A stretch of 6,002 bases of DNA, from assembly GCA_937863205.1 (NCBI GenBank), contig CALMGA010000471.1, positions 1 to 6,002 of the forward strand, in the 5' to 3' direction. Position 1 is the first letter of the stretch, and every line of letters starts with the position of its first letter. The translations under genes and the position numbers were made by a program. The notes below the pieces were generated by a model. The model was not told the DNA's origin. It was given only the letters and a program-made list of their open reading frames with translations, and ran no database searches. Positions 1-4,945 of this stretch are shown here, in pieces. Source of the DNA: an uncultured Beijerinckiaceae bacterium (lineage in GTDB: Bacteria > Pseudomonadota > Alphaproteobacteria > Rhizobiales > Beijerinckiaceae).

Positions 1-174
1 GTTCAGTACGGTCTCGATCACCTGTCCGCCGCGCATCAGCGACAGGCGCCAGTAGTCGTGCTGGCCGGCGACCGCCGCCGCGCGGGCGCCGCGCTCGCGC
101 AGGCTGGCGCCACCATGGCTCGCGGCGGCAGGGATAGGGCTGCCAGCCGAGAGCATCGGGTCGAGTGCGCCCAT
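1..174 (-). CDS. Unidentified protein, N-terminal 58 residues only (cut by left edge)
   Basis: An open frame starts at the ATG at 174-172 on the minus strand and runs off the left edge. The ATG overlaps the carrier-protein stop codon by one base (TGATG), an arrangement typical of translational coupling, so the two genes are probably one operon. The visible protein begins MGALDPMLSAGSP, continues with an Ala/Gly/Arg-rich stretch (around LRERGARAAAVAGQHDYW) and ends at the edge with MRGGQVIETVLN. I do not recognise the family. The Ala/Arg-rich part resembles the N-terminus of some acyl-CoA dehydrogenases that sit beside such carrier proteins in rhizobia, but the following residues do not continue that pattern, and the other two frames do not rescue it. 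There is no signal peptide or membrane segment in the visible part. The reading frame is credible because of the overlap and the absence of stops. The function is open. Confidence 0.55.
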   Translation of the reverse strand, partial: MGALDPMLSAGSPIPAAASHGGASLRERGARAAAVAGQHDYWRLSLMRGGQVIETVLN

Positions 175-431
175 CAGGCGGCCTCGATGGCGTGGTGGGC
201 GCCGAGTTCGGCGAGGCAGCCGGCAATGGCGTCGACGCTGCTGAAGCTGCGGCGGTTCAGCATGGATTCGGGGAACTCCACATCGAAGCGGTCCTCGATA
301 GCCAGCATGAGCTGCACGGCCGCGAAGGAGGTCAGTCCGGCGGCGTAAAGATCGTCGCCGTCGCGCAGCCTGTCGACGCCGACCGGCAAGCGGCCGTGGT
401 CCGCGATCAACTCACGAATAATTCCAAGCAT
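174..431 (-). CDS. Small acyl/aminoacyl carrier protein
   Basis: This 85-residue protein has the size and fold pattern of a free-standing carrier protein (PP-binding family): helix 1 at about residues 2-12, a loop, the phosphopantetheine site near residue 35, an acidic helix 2 (LMLAIEDRFDVEFPE, residues 41-55) and a final helix from about 64. The usual DSL is replaced by LTS in AGLTSFAAV; Ser35 is the expected attachment point for 4'-phosphopantetheine. The family carries acyl or aminoacyl groups as thioesters in the cytoplasm. The start is well supported by AGGGAGG (441-447), nine bases upstream. The stop overlaps the start of the next gene by one base. From memory, short carrier proteins with a GLTS motif and this kind of helix 2 occur in rhizobia beside acyl-CoA dehydrogenases and aminoacyl:carrier-protein ligases. 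No such partner is complete in this window, so the substrate is inference. It is unlikely to be the fatty-acid synthase AcpP, which has a DSL motif. Confidence 0.88.
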   Translation of the reverse strand: MLGIIRELIADHGRLPVGVDRLRDGDDLYAAGLTSFAAVQLMLAIEDRFDVEFPESMLNRRSFSSVDAIAGCLAELGAHHAIEAA

Positions 432-440
432 GTCGTAATG

Positions 441-447
441 CCTCCCT
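441..447 (-). promoter_or_regulatory. Strong Shine-Dalgarno site of the carrier-protein gene
   Basis: Read on the minus strand the bases are AGGGAGG, nine bases before the ATG at 431. This near-perfect match to the anti-Shine-Dalgarno sequence fixes the start of the carrier protein. Confidence 0.75.
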
Positions 448-471
448 GGTGCCTATAAGGCCGCAGGACGG

Positions 472-489
472 CTCGACCCGCAAGTCGAG
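472..489. promoter_or_regulatory. Short perfect hairpin in the carrier-protein upstream region
   Basis: CTCGAC (472-477) and GTCGAG (484-489) are perfect inverted repeats around a six-base loop. An overlapping imperfect palindrome, GCAAGTCGAGTTGC (480-493), has a TCGA core and GCAA/TTGC arms. They lie 41 to 62 bases upstream of the carrier-protein start and could be a protein-binding site or a leader hairpin. There is no T-run, so it does not look like an intrinsic terminator. In DNA this GC-rich a 6-bp stem can arise by chance. Confidence 0.25.
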
Positions 490-556
490 TTGCTTGTCAT
501 ACGCAATGTTTAGCGGTTCTTGGTTGCGAAAAGGGGAAAGCATCGCAATGCAGAAG

Positions 557-571
557 GTTAATGGCATTAAC
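557..571. promoter_or_regulatory. Perfect 15-bp palindrome, candidate operator
   Basis: GTTAATG (557-563) and CATTAAC (565-571) are exact inverted repeats around one central base. This AT-rich perfect palindrome sits in GC-rich non-coding DNA, 126 bases upstream of the carrier-protein start. The size and symmetry suit a dimeric repressor or activator (MarR, GntR, TetR or LysR type). No regulator gene is visible in the window, so the ligand and target gene are unknown. The half-site spacing does not match the CtrA consensus. Confidence 0.45.
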
Positions 572-774
572 TATAGAGAGATAGGGTGAGTGGCGGATAC
601 CACGACGCGCGCCGAAGTTCCCGGCGACCGTGAGAGCGGATTCGATGCCGGTGTGGCGCTGTCGCCTGGAGGTTGGCGCGCGGGACGAGCATGCCCGTCC
701 ACGTGTGGCTCACGCCATGTCGAGACGCGGACGTGATCCGTCCTGAGCGCCCTGTCAAAGGCCCGGGTTGCGGC

Positions 775-1689
775 TCAGTCCACCGCGAAGTCGAAGTAGC
801 GGGCGCTGATCCGCGCGAAGGTGCCATCGGCCATGGATTGCACCAGCGCCTTGTCGAAGGCGATCTTCAGCGCGACGTCCTCCCTGCGCAGTCCGATGCC
901 GATGCCGTCGCCGAAATAAGCGGGATAGCGTGGGACGTCGGCGAGGATGCGGCAGCAGGCGGCATCGCGCCGGGTCTTGAGAAAGGTTGCGATCGCGTCC
1001 TTGTCGCCTAGGGCGGCATCGATGCGGCCGGCTTCCAGGTCGAGGATGGCGTCCGACAACGAGCCGTAGCGCCGCGCCTGCGTCGAGGGAAACACTTCTT
1101 TCAGGAAGGTCTGGTGCGTTCCGCCCTGCTCGACCCCGACGCTTCGTCCGGCGAGGATTTGCGGTGTGCCGGCCGTGAGATCGCTCGACCTGCGCACGAG
1201 AAAGGCCGACGGCATCCGCAGGTAGGGCGCGGAAAAGGCGATCTGCTCCTGCCGCTCGGGTGTGATTTCCATCGCCGCCATGATCGCATCGGAACGGTGG
1301 GCGACGAGGGAGGGGATCAGCGAGTCCCAGTCCTGCGCGACGAAGGAGCAACTCGTCGCCATGCGCCGGCAAAGGTCCTGGCCGAGGTCAATCTCGAAGC
1401 CGGCGAGCTTGTCGCCGTCGAGGTAATTGTAGGGAGGGCGCGCACCTTCGCTGGCGATGGTGAGGTGCCCGGGGATGCCATGCGCGCCGATGCCCCTCGC
1501 GGCGGCATCATAGGTATCGAACGTGGCGCCGCCGCCGTCCATGGAGGGTACGAGGCACGAAGCCGCGATGCCGATGACCGCCGCGCACAGTGTTGCCGCG
1601 CCTCGACAGCGCAGCCTTCCGACAATCAGAACGGCTCTCTCCCCAGCATCATTCCCGCGGACCTTGCCGAATTCAACGGGACCGCGCAA
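775..1689 (-). CDS. Periplasmic amino-acid-binding protein, HisJ/ArtJ-like (SBP_bac_3)
   Basis: This is a family 3 extracellular solute-binding protein (PF00497), the ligand-capturing part of an ABC importer for polar or basic amino acids. Counting from the TTG chosen here (304 residues), the mature domain runs from about residue 74 to the end. Landmarks are GFEIDL (97-102), the Cys107/Cys114 pair spaced as in the HisJ disulfide, MEITPERQEQIAFSAPY (140-156, with the ligand-binding Arg146), GVEQGGTHQTF (185-195), DAALGD with Asp229, GIGLRREDVAL (264-274) and a closing RYFDFAVD. A hydrophobic segment (about 31-47, ending AASC) looks like a signal peptide or poor lipobox. The start is uncertain. 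The only in-frame options are this TTG with no good ribosome site, an ATG at 1542 that would remove the signal, and an ATG at 1776. An out-of-frame ATG pair at 1652-1647 could be the true start if one base were missing. It is transcribed away from mrp, with no permease or ATPase gene nearby. Confidence 0.85.
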   Translation of the reverse strand: MRGPVEFGKVRGNDAGERAVLIVGRLRCRGAATLCAAVIGIAASCLVPSMDGGGATFDTYDAAARGIGAHGIPGHLTIASEGARPPYNYLDGDKLAGFEIDLGQDLCRRMATSCSFVAQDWDSLIPSLVAHRSDAIMAAMEITPERQEQIAFSAPYLRMPSAFLVRRSSDLTAGTPQILAGRSVGVEQGGTHQTFLKEVFPSTQARRYGSLSDAILDLEAGRIDAALGDKDAIATFLKTRRDAACCRILADVPRYPAYFGDGIGIGLRREDVALKIAFDKALVQSMADGTFARISARYFDFAVD

Positions 1690-1824
1690 CCTCGCGACAT
1701 CGCCGTGCCCGGTCCGGGACTCGCCGTCGGTCGCGGGCGACCTCCCGATGCTGCATCTGCCGCCCGGCAACCCCATATGTGGGAAACCGGCGCAATTTGT
1801 GGGCGCAAGAGGGAACAGGGCGGT
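1690..1824. promoter_or_regulatory. Divergent intergenic region between the solute-binding protein and mrp
   Basis: About 135 bases separate the assumed start of the minus-strand binding protein from the plus-strand mrp start, so promoters for both should lie here. No confident -35/-10 pair is visible. For mrp, a purine-rich run (AGAGGGA at 1808-1814, AGGG at 1817-1820) is the likely ribosome binding site. An in-frame ATG at 1777 could extend Mrp by 16 residues, but it has no good ribosome site and the extra residues do not resemble the family. Confidence 0.4.
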
Positions 1825-2961
1825 ATGGTCGGCGAAAATGACGTGCTCGACGCGCTTGCGACGATTGCCGGGCCGGACGGGCGATCGGCGGTGTCGCGCT
1901 CGAACGGCATCGCTGGCCTGACCATCCGCAACGACAAGGTCTATCTCGCGCTGACCGGCAATCCGCGTCTTGCAGAGGCGATGGAGACGATGCGCCGTGA
2001 AGCGGAGCTTGCCATCAAGGCGATTCCCGGCGTCGCCGGAGCCGTGGTCAGCCTGACGGCCGAACGATCGGCGGCGAAGACGTCCGGACACACCCAAGCC
2101 GGTCATTCGCACGCGGCGACATCTCATGGCGGACCGGCACCGCGCGCTGCGCCGCCGCGCAACATCGCGATCCCCGGTATCGAGCGCATCATCGCCGTTG
2201 CCTCGGGAAAGGGAGGCGTCGGCAAATCGACGACCGCCGTCAACCTCGCCCTTTCGCTCGCCGCCACCGGCTGGCGCATCGGCATTCTTGACGCCGACAT
2301 CTACGGTCCCTCGCTGCCGCGCCTGCTCGGCCTCGACGCCAAGCCGGAGGTGGAAGGCAAGATGCTGAAGCCGCTGCACGCCTTCGGCATCAAGGCGATG
2401 TCGATCGGCTTCCTGGTTCCCGAGCGCGAGGCGATGATCTGGCGGGGGCCGATGGTGATGTCGGCGATCAACCAGCTGCTGCGTGAAGTCGAGTGGGGCG
2501 AGCTGGACTGCCTCGTCGTCGACATGCCGCCCGGCACCGGCGATGCACAGCTCACCCTCGCGCAGGGCGTTCCGCTGGCCGGCGCAGTGATCGTTTCGAC
2601 CCCTCAGGATCTCGCCTTGATCGATGCCCGGCGCGGCGTCGCGATGTTCGAGAAGACCGGCGTGCCCATTCTCGGGCTCGTCGAGAACATGAGCACCTTC
2701 ATCTGCCCGCACTGCGGTGGTCGCTCGGACATCTTTGCCCACGGCGGCGCGCGCCACGAAGCCGCAAACCTCGGCGTTCCCTTTCTCGGCGAGGTGCCGT
2801 TGGTACTGTCCATCCGCGAACAGTCCGATGCTGGCCGGCCGCCCGCGGCGACGGCGCCGGGGAGCGAGCCCGGCAAGGTGTACCGCGCGATCGCGGACCA
2901 GGTCCGAACCGGGCTGGAAGCCACCCGCCGCCGTGCGGCACCGCGCATCTCCATCGAATAA
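1825..2961 (+). CDS. mrp: Mrp/ApbC family iron-sulfur cluster carrier ATPase
   Basis: The 378-residue protein belongs to the Mrp/NBP35 P-loop family (also called ApbC), cytoplasmic ATPases that carry 4Fe-4S clusters to target enzymes. Residues about 4-80 form a MIP18/DUF59-like domain (VLDALATIAGPDGR near the start, AIKAIPGVAGAVVSLTA at its end). A linker (about 81-115) with four histidines follows, then the ATPase. The ATPase has the deviant Walker A GKGGVGKS (128-135), DADIYGPS (156-163), the Walker B region VVDMPPGTGD (231-240) and the cluster-binding CPHC (Cys294, Cys297). The domain order and length are normal for alphaproteobacteria. The ATG at 1825 is preferred because the family usually begins a few residues before the VLDAL helix. 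It is a single gene: the binding protein diverges upstream, and downstream genes are convergent across the repeat array. Its substrates could include the Fe-S proteins of respiration, but that link is inference. Confidence 0.95.
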   Translation: MVGENDVLDALATIAGPDGRSAVSRSNGIAGLTIRNDKVYLALTGNPRLAEAMETMRREAELAIKAIPGVAGAVVSLTAERSAAKTSGHTQAGHSHAATSHGGPAPRAAPPRNIAIPGIERIIAVASGKGGVGKSTTAVNLALSLAATGWRIGILDADIYGPSLPRLLGLDAKPEVEGKMLKPLHAFGIKAMSIGFLVPEREAMIWRGPMVMSAINQLLREVEWGELDCLVVDMPPGTGDAQLTLAQGVPLAGAVIVSTPQDLALIDARRGVAMFEKTGVPILGLVENMSTFICPHCGGRSDIFAHGGARHEAANLGVPFLGEVPLVLSIREQSDAGRPPAATAPGSEPGKVYRAIADQVRTGLEATRRRAAPRISIE

Positions 2962-2992
2962 CCCGGCGATCGGTGCCGGTCGCGACGCCTCG

Positions 2993-3158
2993 TTAGAGCA
3001 TCGGAGCGAAAAGTGCGAAGCGGTTGCGGATTAATCCGATGCGGCACAGCAAGTTAGAGCATCGGACCGAAAAGTGCGCAGCGGTTTTCGGATAAATCCG
3101 ATGCGACACAATAGGTTAGAGTATCGGACCGGACCTGTTCAGGGTCCGATGCTCTAGC
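2993..3158. repeat. Three-unit tandem intergenic hairpin repeat, rhizobial type
   Basis: Three copies begin TTAGAGYATCGGA at 2993, 3054 and 3116, giving periods of 61 and 62 bases. Units 1 and 2 match at about 53 of 62 positions by hand alignment, including the spacer after the hairpin. Unit 2 folds well: GCATCGGA (3059-3066) pairs with TCCGATGC (3097-3104), and CCGAAAA (3067-3073) with TTTTCGG (3085-3091), leaving a five-base bulge. Unit 1 keeps the outer stem (2998-3005 with 3035-3042) but its inner stem has decayed. Unit 3 is shorter and closes on itself. The array fills the space between two convergent genes. It resembles the abundant palindromic intergenic repeats of Hyphomicrobiales (RIME-like), a match made from memory. 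Confidence 0.85.
3117..3156. repeat. Closing hairpin of the repeat array, overlapping a stop codon
   Basis: Bases 3117-3130 pair with 3143-3156 in a 14-bp stem containing one G-T wobble, around a 12-base loop. A second register (CGGACC at 3130-3135 with GGTCCG at 3143-3148) is possible. It lies between convergent genes and could end or protect transcripts from both sides, but no T-run follows on either strand, so it is not a standard intrinsic terminator. The right arm contains the TAG stop (3154-3156) of the DUF3618 gene. Confidence 0.6.
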
Positions 3159-3435
3159 GAAGCCGCCGCGCAACCCGGCGCCTGCGTTTGAGCACGGTCA
3201 GGCTGATGCTCGCGGCCGTTGCCCCGATCAGGCCGAGGCCGGCCGGACTTCCGGCGAAGTCCCAGTAGCTCAGGAGCCACGTCGGCGTGCGCGCGCGCGT
3301 GGCTGCCGCCGCCTCGCCCGCGAGGCGTTTCGGTGTCAGATTGTCCTTCAACTGTTCCAGCGTCGCGCTCAGTTCGGCGCGCGCCTTCTCGGCATGCTTC
3401 TCAGCTTCGGCAGCGGTCGACACCGTCTTGCTCAT
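3154..3435 (-). CDS. DUF3618 domain membrane protein
   Basis: This 93-residue protein has an N-terminal amphipathic helix rich in Ala, Glu and Lys (residues about 7-31, including AEKARAELSATLEQLKDNLTP), the mark of DUF3618. It then has a short linker, a Gly/Ala-rich hydrophobic segment (about 61-82, SPAGLGLIGATAASISLTVL) and a strongly basic end (KRRRRVARRLR). It is probably anchored in the inner membrane by its C-terminal part with the charged tail in the cytoplasm. No molecular function is established for the family. The start at 3435 is fixed by the ATGA overlap with the upstream membrane-protein gene; a longer frame upstream lies inside that gene and is not used. The stop codon falls in the arm of the adjacent intergenic repeat. 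The pairing with a holin-3_6 protein recalls the E. coli yqjD-yqjE arrangement, a comparison rather than proof of orthology. Confidence 0.85.
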   Translation of the reverse strand: MSKTVSTAAEAEKHAEKARAELSATLEQLKDNLTPKRLAGEAAAATRARTPTWLLSYWDFAGSPAGLGLIGATAASISLTVLKRRRRVARRLR

Positions 3436-3821
3436 CGCGCGCCCCTCACGATCTCGGTTGTCTGCTGAACCTGACGGATGGTCCGATCCGGCTTCAGCTT
3501 GGCGGCGGACAGGTTGCGTGCGGCGAGCACGATGGTGATGAGGGCGATGAACGCGACCACACCGCCCACGGCGAGGCTGGCCTGCCAGTCCGTCCAATGC
3601 AGCAGGTGGGCCAGCAGGCCGACGAGACCGGTGAGCAAGAAGATCAAGGCGACGATGACGAAGATCGCGGCAACGACCAAGCTGACGATCGAGACCACAA
3701 GCTTCGTCAGCTTCTCGGTCGCTTCGAGGCGCGCCAGTTGCAGTTCGGCGGAGACCAAGCCGGACGCCTGCCGGATGGCGTCCCCAATCAACGTCGGTGT
3801 GGAAGGTCGATCGTCAGCCAT
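3432..3821 (-). CDS. Phage-holin-3_6/YqjE-like two-helix membrane protein
   Basis: The 129-residue protein matches the pattern of PF07332 (Phage_holin_3_6, actinobacterial holin-X/YqjE). It has an amphipathic N-terminal helix (about 11-40, LIGDAIRQASGLVSAELQLA), a long first membrane segment (about 41-72), a short turn containing HWTDWQ and a second membrane segment (about 82-101), followed by a polar, basic C-terminus. Despite the family name, such proteins are common chromosomal inner-membrane proteins of unknown function, and nothing here suggests a prophage. The start at 3821 begins the conserved MADDRPSTPTLIG; an upstream in-frame extension has no family features and would run into the cytochrome c1 end. 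The ribosome site is weak (GGGGAT about six bases upstream). The stop overlaps the DUF3618 start as ATGA, so the two are translated in sequence. It lies 133 bases after cytochrome c1 on the same strand and may be co-transcribed or have its own promoter. Confidence 0.85.
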   Translation of the reverse strand: MADDRPSTPTLIGDAIRQASGLVSAELQLARLEATEKLTKLVVSIVSLVVAAIFVIVALIFLLTGLVGLLAHLLHWTDWQASLAVGGVVAFIALITIVLAARNLSAAKLKPDRTIRQVQQTTEIVRGAR

Positions 3822-3954
3822 TGCGCATCCCCGGAGCTTCCCGCGTTGAACAACGCTGATAAAGCCGAGGTTGCGCTGGCTCGCGACAAGTTTCGTCGGA
3901 ACCAAGCTTTTTGCCGAGGCAACTCCGCGAAGGATCAGGCGAAGGTTGCCGACG
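3822..3954. other. Gap between cytochrome c1 and the holin-like gene
   Basis: This 133-base stretch has no gene. GGCAAC (3918-3923) and GTTGCC (3945-3950) can form a six-base stem just after the cytochrome c1 stop, and CGAAGG occurs twice inside the loop. No T-run follows in the direction of the operon, so I do not call a terminator. A promoter for the membrane-protein pair could be here but none is clear. Confidence 0.4.
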
Positions 3955-4941
3955 TCAGTGCGCGCCGACGACCACGTCACCGCCGACGCGGGCCCAGATC
4001 CGCTTCTTGACGAAGAACAGCAGCACGGAGAACAGGGTCAGGAAGCTCACGACCAGCAGACCCATCGCCTTGCGTTGCTGCAGCTTCGGCTCGGCTGCCC
4101 ACATCAGGAAGGCTGAAACGTCCTTGGCATATTGGTCGAGGGTCTGCGGCGAGCCGTCCTTGTATTCGATCTGCCCGTCGCTGAGCGGCTTCGGCATCGC
4201 GATCGCATGATTGGGCATGTAGATGTTGTATTTGGGGTTGTCCGGATCGGTGTAGCCGTTCAGCACCGCGTGAATGTAGGTCGGACCCTCGGTTTCCTCG
4301 GATTGTGTAAAGAAGTCGAAGATGAAGGCTGGGAACCCCCGCTCCCACCCGCGCGCCTTGGCAAGCACGGACATGTCGGGCGGCGCCTTGCCATAGGCGG
4401 CGGCAGCCGCCTCCGGATTGGGGAAGGGTGAAGGAAAATAGTCAGCCGGCCGGCCCGGCCGCTTGTACATCTCGCCCTTGTCGTTTGGACCGTCGTCGAC
4501 CTGATAGCTCGCGGCCAGCGTCTTGATCTGCCCCTCGCTGTAGCCGAGGCCGCCGGGTCCGCCGAGATTGCGGAACGCGACCAGCTTCATCGAATGGCAA
4601 TTCGAGCAAACCTCCTTGTACACCTGATATCCGCGCTGCAATTGCGCGGTGTCGTAATGCCCGAACAGGCCGCCGAAGCTCCACGAGACGGGCGGCGGAA
4701 CTTCCGGCTCGTTGCCGTTGGCAGCCTGAACCTGCTTGGCATCGTCGGCCCGCGTGTCCTTCGTGCTCGCGTTGGGAGCCTGACCTGCCGGTGTCCCTGC
4801 GGTGGAAACATCGGGCGAAGGCGCTTTGTCCGCGGCATAGGCAGAAGAGCCGATGCTTGGCGCGGCCAGGAGGAGACAGAGCGCAACCGCACCCGCCGAG
4901 CAGCGGAGAAAACGGCGGATCACCGCCTCGACCCCGAGCAT
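3955..4941 (-). CDS. petC: Cytochrome c1 of the bc1 complex
   Basis: Cytochrome c1 accepts electrons from the Rieske protein and passes them to cytochrome c on the periplasmic face. The 328-residue precursor has a signal peptide (residues 1-36, with a hydrophobic core AVALCLLLAAP and a probable cut after SAYA). An Ala/Pro/Thr-rich linker (about 37-85) precedes the heme domain beginning near WSFGGLFGHYDTAQLQRG. The heme c site is CSNCH (Cys112, Cys115, His116) and the sixth ligand is very likely Met249 in AIAMPKPL. A C-terminal helix (about 292-310) anchors it, ending in VKKRIWARVGG. All expected landmarks are intact. The start at 4941 is supported by GAGGG (minus strand, 4954-4950), eight bases upstream, overlapping the end of cytochrome b. 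The cytochrome b stop is only four bases before the start, so the two are one operon but separate proteins. Confidence 0.96.
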   Translation of the reverse strand: MLGVEAVIRRFLRCSAGAVALCLLLAAPSIGSSAYAADKAPSPDVSTAGTPAGQAPNASTKDTRADDAKQVQAANGNEPEVPPPVSWSFGGLFGHYDTAQLQRGYQVYKEVCSNCHSMKLVAFRNLGGPGGLGYSEGQIKTLAASYQVDDGPNDKGEMYKRPGRPADYFPSPFPNPEAAAAAYGKAPPDMSVLAKARGWERGFPAFIFDFFTQSEETEGPTYIHAVLNGYTDPDNPKYNIYMPNHAIAMPKPLSDGQIEYKDGSPQTLDQYAKDVSAFLMWAAEPKLQQRKAMGLLVVSFLTLFSVLLFFVKKRIWARVGGDVVVGAH

Positions 4942-4945
4942 GATC

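Larger units (their letters stand above)
432..774. other. 343-base non-coding region between carrier protein and solute-binding protein
   Basis: I see no convincing gene here. The stretch holds the carrier-protein ribosome binding site (441-447), the hairpin at 472-489, the palindrome at 557-571 and a relatively AT-rich patch (about 500-590) likely to contain the carrier-protein promoter, although no clear -35/-10 pair stands out. The part from 590 to 736 is open from a GTG on the plus strand for 48 codons, preceded by AGGGTGA, but has no recognisable product. Near the stop codon of the solute-binding protein, CTGAGC (743-748) and GCTCAG (773-778) are inverted repeats 24 bases apart. No T-run follows on the minus strand, so this is at best a weak terminator candidate. 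Confidence 0.6.

Noticed and set aside
453..458. TTATAG as a -10 box for the carrier-protein gene
   Set aside because: It sits almost directly against the ribosome binding site; transcription would start within or after that site.
557..571. CtrA binding site
   Set aside because: It has TTAA half-sites, but they are separated by five bases rather than the seven of the consensus.
1114..1824. Open frame extending Mrp about 237 residues upstream on the plus strand
   Set aside because: It lies antisense to the well-supported solute-binding protein, and its translation has no family features; Mrp proteins begin close to the ATG at 1825.
1777..2757. Minus-strand open frame continuing upstream of the solute-binding protein
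   Set aside because: It is antisense to mrp, and the translation is a low-complexity Arg/His/Asp-rich shadow typical of GC-rich DNA.
2993..3158. CRISPR array
   Set aside because: The spacers are nearly identical between units and the units are palindromic over most of their length; this is a tandem intergenic repeat.
3432..3821. Prophage remnant, from the holin-like protein
   Set aside because: There are no lysin, capsid, integrase or attachment-site signals; this family is common as a host chromosomal membrane protein.
3918..3950. Intrinsic terminator after cytochrome c1
   Set aside because: The stem is only six bases with a 21-base loop, and no T-run follows in the direction of transcription.
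3219..4010. 263-codon plus-strand open frame
   Set aside because: It runs antisense to the DUF3618 and holin-like genes and the end of cytochrome c1, all with strong family patterns.
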